Assembly: GCA_018660405.1 (NCBI GenBank)
Contig: JABJKL010000058.1
Coordinates: 1 to 14,701, forward strand
Reading direction: 5' to 3'
DNA: 14,701 nucleotides
Source: Pseudomonadota bacterium
Lineage (GTDB): Bacteria > Pseudomonadota > Gammaproteobacteria > Arenicellales > Arenicellaceae
The notes under the pieces: model-generated
Database searches by the model: none
Told to the model about the DNA's origin: nothing
What the model saw: only the letters and a program-made list of their open reading frames with translations
Shown here: positions 1-8,274 of the stretch, piece by piece
Layout of the letters: the number at the start of each line of letters is the position of its first letter
Numbering within the stretch: the first letter of the stretch is position 1
Made by a program: the position numbers and the translations under genes

Positions 1-1746
1 GACATGAATGTCAGAATTGGAGGCCGCGTACGTAATCGTGTAGGGGATTTTGATGCCGTCATCAGCGACTTGAAAAGCAGCGCACTTTGGTCAATTGGCG
101 CAATATTTTTGGCGATGCTGATATTTTATCGACGAGTAATGGCCTTGATGTATATCGGCATACCTTTGCTTATAGCCTTTATGTGGACTTTCGGTATTGT
201 TCAAATGGTGTTGGGCAGTCTGAATTTAATCACGATATTTTTGGTTATCATTTTATTTGGGTTGGGGATCGATTTTGGGATTCATAACCTGGCTCGTTAT
301 GAAGAAACCCGAAGAAACGGCGACAGCAAAGAGCAGGCACTTCTGATGATTTGCAACAAGACTGCTCGCGCTTCATCCATGGCCGCCATAACCACAGTAA
401 TTGCATTCTATGCATTGATGGTTTCTGATTTCAGCGCTTTTTTCGAGTTTGGGTTTATTGCCGGCACCGGTGTGTTGCTTTCGCTTTTATCCATGTATTT
501 GGTATTTCCTTCTTTGATGTTGTTGGCCGAAAAAATTCGGATTTATAGGCCAAAAAAACTAAGGGCAAATCAACAGATCGCCTCGGTATCCAGAAGACCA
601 ATGCCAAAACCGACCTGGTGGATTGTCGGTACTGTAATGGTATGTGTGATTGCCGGTGCGGGTGTCTCAAAAGTAGGCTTTGAAGATGACTCGAGAAATT
701 TGCGTGCGGAGCTACCCGAGTTGAGGCCGATAAAAGACGACATCTATAAGGTGTTTCCGCTTCGTGCAGATCGTGCTGTGGTATTTATCGAATCACTTGA
801 TGATGTTGCTGCAGTCGTTGAAGCCGTGGAAAGTATTAGACAGCAGAGTGTTGATGTCTCAAGCATTGAGGCGGTCAAGTCGATTTATGATCTGGTGCCA
901 GACCAAGCTGAGCAGGCAGCTCGTTTAAAGGAAATCATGCTCATTGAAGAGGAAATCGAAGAGGCGGTTCGTTTGCTTGAAGATTTTAACGAAGAGGATC
1001 AAAAACGGATTGAGAGTTTGCAGGAGTTTTTGACCTACACTGCCATTGGAGAGCTAACCCCTGAAGAGCTGCCTGAAGCGCTTAAGCTGGTGTACACCGG
1101 GGTATCTAATTCAGGTGGCTATTTGGTTTATATCTACAACACCAAGAGTGTTTCCATACTCGCGGATGCTCAGGAATTTGTCGACGATATTCGGGAAATC
1201 GAGGCCAACGGAAAAACGTTCTATCCCGCTACTGAGGCAATGATCTTTGTTGATATGCTGAATTTGATGAAATCTGAGGCCGTTACTGCGGTTGGTACGG
1301 TGCTGGCGTGCGTATTCATTATGCTAGTTCTGATTTATCGCAACTTTCTCAAAGCAATGATTGCCCTGTCTCCGACGGTTATCGGTATGATTGCGATGTT
1401 CGGAGTGATGGGTTTTCTGGATATTAAGCTCAATATATTTAATATGGTCGTGTTACCCACCGTCTTGGGTATTGGTATAGATAATGCGATTCACATATAC
1501 CATCGTTATGATGAAGAAGGTCGCGACGGAATGTTGAGAGCACTGAGAACAACCGGTATGGCGGCCTGCGTTACCACGCTCACAACGATGTTCGGTTTTG
1601 CGGGTATGTTATCTGCTGGTAACAAGGGGCTGGTATCACTTGGTTTGGTCGCTTGCATAGGCCTGCTATGTTGCCTTATAGCGTCACTTACGTTTTTCCC
1701 AGCCTTAATCCAACTGCTGGATAACCGGAAACGTTTAGCCGACTGA
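1..1746 (+). CDS. RND/MMPL-family exporter, C-terminal part (5' truncated by window edge)
   Basis: Partial gene whose frame is open to the window edge; the first ATG (position 4) is probably internal. Residues below are numbered from that ATG. Two similar membrane blocks are visible. The first has helices near 28-43, 47-66, 72-94 and 125-175, with the motif GLGIDFGIH (D90, H94). A further helix lies at about 204-222. A periplasmic loop of about 200 residues follows, with an acidic, probably helical stretch at 303-342. The second block has helices from about 426 to 573 and the matching motif GIGIDNAIHIYHRYDEEG (D493, H497). The paired GxGxD motifs in the fourth helix of each half are typical of proton-driven RND exporters of the HAE3/MMPL type (COG1033). 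Full-length relatives are roughly 750-900 residues, so the first helix and first periplasmic domain are missing here. Substrate unknown. It converges on ccmI with a 34-bp gap. Confidence 0.88.
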   Translation, partial: DMNVRIGGRVRNRVGDFDAVISDLKSSALWSIGAIFLAMLIFYRRVMALMYIGIPLLIAFMWTFGIVQMVLGSLNLITIFLVIILFGLGIDFGIHNLARYEETRRNGDSKEQALLMICNKTARASSMAAITTVIAFYALMVSDFSAFFEFGFIAGTGVLLSLLSMYLVFPSLMLLAEKIRIYRPKKLRANQQIASVSRRPMPKPTWWIVGTVMVCVIAGAGVSKVGFEDDSRNLRAELPELRPIKDDIYKVFPLRADRAVVFIESLDDVAAVVEAVESIRQQSVDVSSIEAVKSIYDLVPDQAEQAARLKEIMLIEEEIEEAVRLLEDFNEEDQKRIESLQEFLTYTAIGELTPEELPEALKLVYTGVSNSGGYLVYIYNTKSVSILADAQEFVDDIREIEANGKTFYPATEAMIFVDMLNLMKSEAVTAVGTVLACVFIMLVLIYRNFLKAMIALSPTVIGMIAMFGVMGFLDIKLNIFNMVVLPTVLGIGIDNAIHIYHRYDEEGRDGMLRALRTTGMAACVTTLTTMFGFAGMLSAGNKGLVSLGLVACIGLLCCLIASLTFFPALIQLLDNRKRLAD

Positions 1747-1780
1747 TTCCATAAGTGGTTGCAATTTTCAATGGTTGCCG

Positions 1781-3040
1781 CTATTTCACCAGGTCTTTGA
1801 TTTCTATCCTGACAGGCTCCTCAAGCGGCAGGTCTAGTGGGCGTGTAATATTTTGAATGTCGCCGGGCTGTGCGGTGGGTTCACCGGTCATTGAGATTCT
1901 TGCACCCAAAACGATCCGAGGGAACCTGGCTAGAGTCATGCCGTCGATTACGGCATCTTGCTCAGTCAGCGTGATGGTGGTGGGCAAATCAGCAACCCTG
2001 AGCTGTTTGGCCGCCAGTGGCATTGGTGGACCGCTGACGGCGCGCGCATAGACGTAAACTAATTGCTCATTTTGTACTGGTTTCGGTAGATCAGCGGATA
2101 AACTAACCTCAATGCTCACAGAGACACCGTCTAGATTTGCTGCCCGTATTGCTTGCTCGCTGGTATTTACAAGAGTATCTGCGAGCACGTTTGCGCGAGG
2201 CAGCTGCTCGACCGCCCCGCGAGCATCTACTATCAGCTGTCTGATACGTGCCTGCTGTTCTGGCTGGCCTGCCAATAATACTTCCAGTTGTTCCCACTTG
2301 CTTATGGCACTGGTTAAATTGCCTTCCTGGGTGTCCAGCATTGCGGTCATCCATATAGCCTGTATGTTATTGGGCTCAGCGGCGTAAGCGGTAGTAACAT
2401 AATTTCTTGTTTCCTGGGTAAACGCGCCACCGTTAAGCATGACTTCAGCGTCAGCCAACTGCAGCATAACGGATGGCGCATCACCCACGATACGTCTAAG
2501 ATTGCTGAAGGCATTTTGCGCCTGTGCGAATCGTTGCATGGACATACTTGTCCGACCGAGCAAGGCCCAACCTTCCGCATCGTCTGGATTATCGGCAAGC
2601 TTGTCTTGCAGACTTTGCAACAGGCTGTCAATATTTTGACCAGCATCTGCAGCGGCTTGTTGCCCAGGCATTGCATTGTGCGCCAGGCCCTCAGGTGTGC
2701 CCAGCATTAGATAAAGTGTGAGCGCAAGAATGGGGACTAATGCAGCGATACCAACGCTGAGCAACAGAGGATTGCCGTGGCTAAGTGCGTGTGTAACGTC
2801 CTGCCCGGTCTCAAGGATCAACACGCGTTTTGCGTCTTCAGACAATTTATTGAATTCTGTATCCGATATTGAGCCAGCATCTTTTTGTATTTCAAGGTCG
2901 GCCAATTTCTCTCGTGCAATCTCAATATTGTAGTTGCCACTGTCGATCGGCGCGGATGTATTGTTGCGGCTCAACGGAAGTATTAGGGCAAGCAGACAGA
3001 TAAGCACCATTACGCAAGCAACTATGATGAATGTGGTCAT
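1781..3040 (-). CDS. ccmI: Cytochrome c maturation protein CcmI
   Basis: Last gene of the ccm operon. CcmI is an inner-membrane chaperone that binds the C-terminus of apocytochrome c in the periplasm and presents it to the CcmF/CcmH haem-ligation complex. Visible parts in the 419 residues: a first helix at 2-24; a charged cytoplasmic segment with the family signature EKLADLEIQKDAGSISDTEF (45-64); a second helix at about 91-113; a TPR region from about 138 to 260; and a beta-rich C-terminal domain from about 285 containing VYARAVSGPPMPLAAKQLRV and GARISMTGEPTAQPGD, both typical of long gammaproteobacterial CcmI. The start ATG lies 11 bp after the ccmH stop. No strong Shine-Dalgarno is visible. 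Confidence 0.94.
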   Translation of the reverse strand: MTTFIIVACVMVLICLLALILPLSRNNTSAPIDSGNYNIEIAREKLADLEIQKDAGSISDTEFNKLSEDAKRVLILETGQDVTHALSHGNPLLLSVGIAALVPILALTLYLMLGTPEGLAHNAMPGQQAAADAGQNIDSLLQSLQDKLADNPDDAEGWALLGRTSMSMQRFAQAQNAFSNLRRIVGDAPSVMLQLADAEVMLNGGAFTQETRNYVTTAYAAEPNNIQAIWMTAMLDTQEGNLTSAISKWEQLEVLLAGQPEQQARIRQLIVDARGAVEQLPRANVLADTLVNTSEQAIRAANLDGVSVSIEVSLSADLPKPVQNEQLVYVYARAVSGPPMPLAAKQLRVADLPTTITLTEQDAVIDGMTLARFPRIVLGARISMTGEPTAQPGDIQNITRPLDLPLEEPVRIEIKDLVK

Positions 3041-3051
3041 AAAGTGGGTCT

Positions 3052-3522
3052 CTAATTGTCGAGCAGCTTATTCACGCGCTTTTCGTCAGCGGCGCTGGGT
3101 GCGGGTATTGAGGTGTTAGCCGAATTGCGGGTGATACGAACAGCGATAAAAAGACCGAAGGCAAGCAGTACAAATGGCCCTATCCAGATTATCCAGGTCG
3201 CAGGCGAGAATGGTGGCTTGTAAAGAACAAACTCACCATAGCGAGCGACCATGAATTCTTTGACCTCAGCGACCGTTTTGCCACTGATCAACATATTGTA
3301 AGTTTCATCACGCAAGTCACTTGCCAGGTCTGCGTCAGAAGCGGCCAAATTTTGGTTTTGACAGACCAGACAGCGCAATTCATTAATCAATTGTTGGTAA
3401 TCGGCGCTAACCCTGTTATTGGGAAATTCGCGTATCTCGATTTCTGCGGCATGGCTGTTCTGAGCGATTATCAACAAAGTAACCGAGAATCCGATAAGTA
3501 TTATTTTTACAGCCCGTCTCAT
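3052..3522 (-). CDS. ccmH: Cytochrome c maturation thiol oxidoreductase CcmH
   Basis: CcmH is a membrane-anchored periplasmic thiol protein that works with CcmG to reduce the CXXCH cysteines of apocytochrome c before haem attachment. The 156-residue protein has a cleavable signal peptide (hydrophobic core 7-21, likely cut after SHA at 25). The diagnostic motif LRCLVCQNQNL follows (C51 and C54), then a helical domain, then one membrane helix at about 109-127 and a short cytoplasmic tail. This is the short CcmH form; the TPR part found fused in E. coli CcmH is supplied by the separate ccmI next door. The gap to ccmG is 21 bp. Confidence 0.95.
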   Translation of the reverse strand: MRRAVKIILIGFSVTLLIIAQNSHAAEIEIREFPNNRVSADYQQLINELRCLVCQNQNLAASDADLASDLRDETYNMLISGKTVAEVKEFMVARYGEFVLYKPPFSPATWIIWIGPFVLLAFGLFIAVRITRNSANTSIPAPSAADEKRVNKLLDN

Positions 3523-3543
3523 GCTTGTTTCAAGTGTTCTAGC

Positions 3544-4140
3544 CTAAAATTCCGGTTCACGAATTTGGGTCTTAGGCTCTGAGCTCAATTCGCGTAACAG
3601 CGGCACAATTTCGTTTTGCAGAGATGCCACCGTTATCGGGCCTATGTGCTTGTAGCGAATGATTCCACTGGCGTCCATGACGAAGGTTTCTGGTACACCG
3701 TACACGCCCCAATCAATGCCAACACGACCGTCAAAGTCAATCACAGACAGTGTGTACGGATCACCAAATTGATCCAACCACGCTTGCCCGTTGGCCGGCG
3801 GGTCTTTGTAGTTCAGGCCAACTATAAAAGTATCGTTATTTTGCGCAAATTCGTTAAGTATAGGGTGCTCATACCGGCAGGCTACGCACCATGAAGCCCA
3901 CACATTCAGAATCCACGGTTTGCCCAGCGAATCCAGGGTAGAAAATTGCTGCTCGGGATCACTAAGTATCGGCAATTCGAACGCGGGTGCAGTTTTGCCA
4001 ATTAAAGGCGACGGAATTTCTCTTGGGTTCAAGGTTAATCCGATTGCAAGCAACACACATAGCCCGAAAAATAGCGCGAGTGGTACCCAGAATATAGGCT
4101 TTCTAGTGATCGATTTGTCTGTCATCTTGATGTTGCTCAT
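3544..4140 (-). CDS. ccmG: Thiol:disulfide interchange protein CcmG (DsbE)
   Basis: Periplasmic thioredoxin-like protein anchored by one N-terminal helix (about 16-36). It passes electrons, normally from DsbD, towards CcmH and apocytochrome c. The active site is W84-C-V-A-C88 within NVWASWCVACRYEHP, and the CcmG-specific segment GVYGVPETF (about 145-153) holds the cis-proline. Length 198 residues, slightly above the usual 175-185 because of a short N-terminal extension. A second ATG at residue 6 is possible. The chosen ATG overlaps the ccmF stop by 4 bp (ATGA, 4137-4140), which favours it and implies translational coupling. Confidence 0.95.
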   Translation of the reverse strand: MSNIKMTDKSITRKPIFWVPLALFFGLCVLLAIGLTLNPREIPSPLIGKTAPAFELPILSDPEQQFSTLDSLGKPWILNVWASWCVACRYEHPILNEFAQNNDTFIVGLNYKDPPANGQAWLDQFGDPYTLSVIDFDGRVGIDWGVYGVPETFVMDASGIIRYKHIGPITVASLQNEIVPLLRELSSEPKTQIREPEF

Positions 4141-6119
4141 GTCGAAGTAGCAGCAGCGGCTGAGGTGTTAAGCGATTTTTCAGAAACACTTCGACGCCGT
4201 CGGTAACGTCGGTCAGATATTGCCAGCAGACCGCCAAGAGCCATCATGAAACCGCCCAACCAAATACACTCGGCAAACGATTTGTAGTAAAGACGTGCGG
4301 TCCAGGCGCCATTGTCTAACTGGTCTCCCAGCGATATATATATATCGCGAGGTAGAGAACCATTAATCGCTGCCTCGGTCATAGGGCTTCCAGTGGCCGG
4401 ATAAAAGCGCTTTTCCGGTTCTAGCTTGAATAGCTCTTGTCCATCACGAGACACTAAGAAGTCTCCTCGATAGCCGTTGTAATTAGGGCCGTTAATCGCT
4501 TTAGAACCAAAAAACGTAATGTCGTATGCAGCAAGCTCGGTGGTCTCTCCTGGCTCCAGGCGCACGTCCTTCTCAATGCTGTAGGCACTAATATGGTTTA
4601 TCCCAACGATAAACACGGCGATACCCATATGCGCCATTAACATGCCCCAGAACGAAGCGGGGACAGAGCGTACCGCATTTAGTTTGTTTCGCTTGTTTCG
4701 TAATCGATCCCAGACAGCCCATATTGACCAACAGACAATCCACCATGAAATGGCAAGAACTGCCGCTGCGAGAATATTGAAACCATTGGCCAATACCCAG
4801 GTGCAAATTGCGCTAAGAAGTAGCGAGATAACAGCAAAGCGGATGGCCAGCGGTTTAAATCGGGAAGGATCGTCCGTCTTCCATCGGGAAACAGCACCGA
4901 TGCCGACCAGCAATGCCAGTGGCAAAGTGAGCGGTACAAACATCGCATTAAAGTACGGTGGGCCGACAGAATATTTACCTGCACCAATGGCGTCCATGAG
5001 TAAGGGAAAAAGAGTGCCAAGTAATACCATTGCCGCCGCAACCACGAGCAAAACATTATTAACGAGAAGTAGAGATTCGCGTGAAAACACGCTAAAACCA
5101 ATCTGGGCTTTTACCTGAGAAGCTCGAAGTGCGTATAACAGTAGCGAACCGCCTACGACGATTAATAGAAATATCAGGATGAACAAGCCACGTGCAGGGT
5201 CTGTTGCAAATGCGTGTACTGAGGTCAATACGCCAGAACGTACCAGAAAGGTTCCGAGCAAGCTCAAAGAGAAAGCGGTAATCGCAAGAAGCACCGTCCA
5301 GGCTTTAAAAGCAGAGCGTTTTTCCGCAACTGCTAACGAGTGGATTAATGCTGTACCGACCAGCCAGGGCATAAAGGATGCATTTTCAACCGGATCCCAG
5401 AACCACCAACCGCCCCAACCCAATTCGTAGTATGCCCACCAACTACCCAAAGTGATGCCCATAGTTAAAAACACCCAGGCAATAGTTGTCCAAGGGCGGG
5501 ACCATTTTGCCCAGGCGGAATCCAGGCGACCTTCAAGCATGGCGGCTATAGCGAACGCAAACGCGACGCTAAAGCCTACATAGCCCATGTATAGCATGGG
5601 TGGGTGGATAATAAGCCCCGGGTCTTGAAGCACTGGATTGAGATCACGACCTTCTAAAAGCGCTGGAATGTTCCGCTCAAAAGGATTAGAGGTGAATAAC
5701 ATAAAGGCAAGGAAACCAATGCTTATTAAACCCATCACACCGAGTACACGGGAGATCATGGTGAGCGGCATATCACGACTATAAGTCGCCACTGCCGCGG
5801 TCCACAAGGTGAGCACGAAGGCCCAGAGCAGGAGCGAGCCTTCATGTCCACCCCAGACTGCCGAGATCCTGTACATCAACGGTAGTGAGGTGTTGGAATT
5901 TTGCGCCACGTAGGCTACCGAAAAGTCGTAGTTAATAAATGATGAGGTTAAACAGACAAATGAAAACCCCACAAATAACAACTGAATGAAAGCCGCTGGT
6001 CGTGCCATGTTCATCCAGTTTACGTACCTTTTGTGAGCACCTATTAGCGGCACAATTCCAAGAATCGTAGCTACGATTAACGCCATGATGAGCGATAAAT
6101 TGCCGAGTTCGGGTATCAC
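4137..6119 (-). CDS. ccmF: Haem lyase subunit CcmF
   Basis: Polytopic inner-membrane subunit of the System I holocytochrome c synthase, which attaches haem from holo-CcmE to apocytochrome c. The 660-residue protein carries the haem-handling WWD domain WGWGGWWFWDPVENASFMPWL-type segment (about 234-253), the conserved WGGHEGS motif (89-95), and histidines H172, H260, H302 and H497. These sit at the positions expected for the two periplasmic haem-ligand histidines and the two membrane haem b ligands known from E. coli CcmF. Around 14-15 helices are evident. The start is GTG, overlapping the ccmE stop as GTGA (6116-6119). The 3' end overlaps ccmG by 4 bp. An 18-bp palindrome lies in the coding sequence at 4331-4348. 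Confidence 0.96.
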   Translation of the reverse strand: MIPELGNLSLIMALIVATILGIVPLIGAHKRYVNWMNMARPAAFIQLLFVGFSFVCLTSSFINYDFSVAYVAQNSNTSLPLMYRISAVWGGHEGSLLLWAFVLTLWTAAVATYSRDMPLTMISRVLGVMGLISIGFLAFMLFTSNPFERNIPALLEGRDLNPVLQDPGLIIHPPMLYMGYVGFSVAFAFAIAAMLEGRLDSAWAKWSRPWTTIAWVFLTMGITLGSWWAYYELGWGGWWFWDPVENASFMPWLVGTALIHSLAVAEKRSAFKAWTVLLAITAFSLSLLGTFLVRSGVLTSVHAFATDPARGLFILIFLLIVVGGSLLLYALRASQVKAQIGFSVFSRESLLLVNNVLLVVAAAMVLLGTLFPLLMDAIGAGKYSVGPPYFNAMFVPLTLPLALLVGIGAVSRWKTDDPSRFKPLAIRFAVISLLLSAICTWVLANGFNILAAAVLAISWWIVCWSIWAVWDRLRNKRNKLNAVRSVPASFWGMLMAHMGIAVFIVGINHISAYSIEKDVRLEPGETTELAAYDITFFGSKAINGPNYNGYRGDFLVSRDGQELFKLEPEKRFYPATGSPMTEAAINGSLPRDIYISLGDQLDNGAWTARLYYKSFAECIWLGGFMMALGGLLAISDRRYRRRRSVSEKSLNTSAAAATST

Positions 6120-6583
6120 AGTGTTTCTTCCGAGATGGAATTTGTTGAGCTTGTTTTGTTCATATCAACGTTTTTCATCGCTTCAGCGAGTTCCGGTGCC
6201 ATGTAACTTTCGTCATGCTTCGCCAATACTTCTTCTGCGCTAAACAGCTGACCATCTATTTTGCCGTGGGCAATGATGCCTTGCCCCTCCCGGAACAGAT
6301 CAGGGAGGATGCCGGTGTAGCGAACAGTAACGGTTTGTTGGTAATCGGTTAAGTCGAATTCAACAGTGATCCCGTTCTCCAGTCTGCGAACACTGCCCTC
6401 AACAACCATGCCACCCAGACGATACATACCTTCATCTGGATAGCCACCGGCAACAATTTCGGCGGGTGTCAGGAAATACATCAAATTACTACGGAATGCA
6501 TTAAGCGCCAGCAGGGATGTCACACTGAGGCCAGCGAGAACGAGTAATACGATGCGCATGCGCTTTTTTTGTTTGGGAGTCAT
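6116..6583 (-). CDS. ccmE: Periplasmic haem chaperone CcmE
   Basis: Membrane-anchored haem chaperone that covalently binds haem released by CcmABCD and delivers it to CcmF. 155 residues: a basic N-terminus (MTPKQKKRMR), one helix at about 11-27, then an OB-fold beta-barrel. The haem-binding motif LAKHDESY is intact, with H123 as the covalent haem ligand and Y127 as the axial ligand expected for the family. The C-terminal tail is short and polar. The start ATG is 3 bp after the ccmD stop. The TGA stop overlaps the GTG start of ccmF by 4 bp. Confidence 0.96.
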   Translation of the reverse strand: MTPKQKKRMRIVLLVLAGLSVTSLLALNAFRSNLMYFLTPAEIVAGGYPDEGMYRLGGMVVEGSVRRLENGITVEFDLTDYQQTVTVRYTGILPDLFREGQGIIAHGKIDGQLFSAEEVLAKHDESYMAPELAEAMKNVDMNKTSSTNSISEETL

Positions 6584-6586
6584 ATT

Positions 6587-6787
6587 TTAAGGACTTTGTG
6601 ATCTATTGCTCTGTCGAGCTCTTTTCAGGTGTTCTCGTTTTGTTTGAGTTCGCAATTGTTGCAGCAATTGCCGATGTTTACGCTGTGGCGCGATTACATT
6701 CCACAGCAAAATAAATGCCGTTAACAACCACGATGGCCATACGTACCAGGCGTAGCCACCCATCGCAAAAAAATCTGCAAAGTTCAT
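6587..6787 (-). CDS. ccmD: Haem exporter protein CcmD
   Basis: Small single-pass membrane protein (66 residues) that stabilises the CcmABC complex and helps release holo-CcmE. It begins MNFADFFAMGGYAWYVWPSW, has one helix at about 14-34 and a strongly basic cytoplasmic tail (KHRQLLQQLRTQTKREHLKR), the usual CcmD pattern. The frame stays open upstream to 6925, but the ATG at 6787 is chosen because it overlaps the ccmC stop as ATGA (6784-6787), it gives the normal family size, and the upstream extension lies inside ccmC and has no CcmD features. Confidence 0.9.
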   Translation of the reverse strand: MNFADFFAMGGYAWYVWPSWLLTAFILLWNVIAPQRKHRQLLQQLRTQTKREHLKRARQSNRSQSP

Positions 6788-7539
6788 TGCTGCTCCCGTT
6801 CGGTGACCAGGCTTTGTACCCAGCTGCTCCTGGCTTCCTGCACCAAAACTTGATTGCGCGCCCGCTGCATGAGCGTTAAGCCGTAATATAAATTGAAACC
6901 AAACGCCATTATAAGTAATGGCCACAGCATTCGAACGTCCATAGCTGGACCATCAGCGCGCATCACAGTGGAGCCTTGGTGAAGTGTATTCCACCATTCT
7001 ACCGAGTAGTGGATTATTGGGACGTTTATAACGCCGACAATGGCGAGAATGGCTGTGGATTTTTCTGCCACGCGACGTTCGTCGAACGAGTTATATAAAG
7101 CGATAATACCAATATAAAGAAACATCAGCAGTAATTCCGAGGTTAGCCGGGCATCCCATTCCCACCAGGTGCCCCACATGGGTTTACCCCAGAGCGAACC
7201 TGTGATTAACGCCACCATTGTGAACCACGCCCCAGGGGCGGCGGAACAAATCATGATGACATACGCCATTTTCATACGCCAGATTAAACCGATGGCCGCG
7301 CTTACTGCCAGCACCACATATATAAACATCGATAGCCAGGCTGAAGGTACATGCACGTATATAATTCTATAGCTATCGCCTTGCTGATAATCAGACGGTG
7401 CTACGACCAGGCCGAGATAACTGGCGAGCAAAATCAGAATGAGGCTTGTCCACCCCAGCCATGGGATGAGTGCGCTACTGATTTTGTAGAACTCTCGCGG
7501 TGAACCCAGGCGGTGATAAAATTTTAACAAGACGTTCAT
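6784..7539 (-). CDS. ccmC: Haem transporter CcmC
   Basis: Inner-membrane protein that presents haem to CcmE in the periplasm. 251 residues with six predicted helices. The WWD-domain core WGTWWEWDARLTSELLL (about 122-138) is intact. The flanking histidines H63 (YVHVPSAW) and H187 (WWNTLHQG) match the two conserved haem-ligand histidines of the family. Length and order fit E. coli CcmC. The start ATG is 14 bp after the ccmB stop without a clear Shine-Dalgarno. The 3' end overlaps ccmD by 4 bp. Confidence 0.96.
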   Translation of the reverse strand: MNVLLKFYHRLGSPREFYKISSALIPWLGWTSLILILLASYLGLVVAPSDYQQGDSYRIIYVHVPSAWLSMFIYVVLAVSAAIGLIWRMKMAYVIMICSAAPGAWFTMVALITGSLWGKPMWGTWWEWDARLTSELLLMFLYIGIIALYNSFDERRVAEKSTAILAIVGVINVPIIHYSVEWWNTLHQGSTVMRADGPAMDVRMLWPLLIMAFGFNLYYGLTLMQRARNQVLVQEARSSWVQSLVTEREQQ

Positions 7540-7553
7540 CGGGTCGTTCAGGT

Positions 7554-8225
7554 TCAGTAGTCCAGACTATTTTTGAGCGCAAAACTGGTGGCGAACGGTG
7601 CCAGACTCAGGGAACCAAACATGAGTGCTCCTAATAGCGATAGTTGAGCATTAACCGGCAAACCCATGCCGACCGCGCTCACCATTCCGGCACCAAAGAT
7701 TAATACCGGTGCGAATAACGGCAGAATAAGTATTGCCAATAACACACCACCATTTTTCAAGTTTAATGTTAACGCTGCACCAATTGACCCCAGTAGAGCG
7801 AGGGTTGGTGTGCCAAGTGTTAAGCCCATCATTAGTACCAGTATTTGGTCTCCATTTAAGTGGTAGGCGGTTCCCATAACAGGTGCCAGAATTATCATCG
7901 GCAGAGCACTCAGGCACCAAAAAGCGGCTATTTTAGCGAGTGCGACTTGAGTCAGTGTGGTGTGTGTAAACAGAAACTGTTCCAGCACTCCAGCCTCGTA
8001 ATCATCCCGAAATATTTGGTTCAAGCCCATCATCATTGAAAGTAAAACAGACACCCAGATCACACCGCCGCCAATAGTGTTTAGTAACTCGCGATCTGCA
8101 GAAAGACCTAGAGGGAATAAGCTGCAAATAATCACAAAAAAACACAGTGGGTTAAGAATATCACTTTGCTTACGCAGGTGATGCTTACAATCCCGCAAGA
8201 ACAGGCGATATAACGTGCTTGTCAT
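7554..8225 (-). CDS. ccmB: Haem exporter permease CcmB
   Basis: Membrane subunit of the CcmAB ABC transporter, needed to release haem-loaded CcmE from CcmC. 223 residues with six predicted helices. The segment FRDDYEAGVLEQFLFT is typical of CcmB, including the acidic loop that contacts the ATPase. The start ATG is 7 bp after the ccmA stop. The ribosome-binding region therefore overlaps the 3' arm of the 42-bp palindrome that ends ccmA, so initiation is probably coupled to ccmA translation (inference). Confidence 0.95.
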   Translation of the reverse strand: MTSTLYRLFLRDCKHHLRKQSDILNPLCFFVIICSLFPLGLSADRELLNTIGGGVIWVSVLLSMMMGLNQIFRDDYEAGVLEQFLFTHTTLTQVALAKIAAFWCLSALPMIILAPVMGTAYHLNGDQILVLMMGLTLGTPTLALLGSIGAALTLNLKNGGVLLAILILPLFAPVLIFGAGMVSAVGMGLPVNAQLSLLGALMFGSLSLAPFATSFALKNSLDY

Positions 8226-8232
8226 CGTAACT

Positions 8233-8274
8233 TTAGAGCTCTTTCAACATAATATTATGTTGAAAGAGCTCTAA
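8233..8274. repeat. Perfect 42-bp palindrome at the ccmA 3' end
   Basis: Starting from 8233 the top strand reads TTAGAGCTCTTTCAACATAA, then TA, then TTATGTTGAAAGAGCTCTAA, and equals its own reverse complement over all 42 bases. In the ccm transcript it can form a stem of about 19 bp closed by a tiny AU loop. It contains the ccmA stop codon and lies 7 bp from the ccmB start. No U-run follows it (the RNA continues AGUUACGAUG), so it is not a standard intrinsic terminator. It may limit read-through, stabilise the upstream mRNA, or hide the ccmB ribosome-binding region; the role is inference. Confidence 0.97.

Noticed and set aside
1754..1782. Possible terminator hairpin between the exporter and ccmI
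   Set aside because: The stem needs a 3-base bulge and a wobble pair and has no T-tract on either strand; too weak to list.
2109..2676. Long reading frames opposite or out of frame with ccmI
   Set aside because: Shadow frames of a well-recognised gene; no family features.
4642..5118. 158-codon plus-strand frame inside ccmF
   Set aside because: Antisense shadow of ccmF; its composition mirrors the membrane protein on the other strand.
6788..6925. N-terminal extension of ccmD in the same frame
   Set aside because: It overlaps ccmC throughout, gives an abnormal CcmD length, and the ATG at 6787 overlaps the ccmC stop in the usual way.
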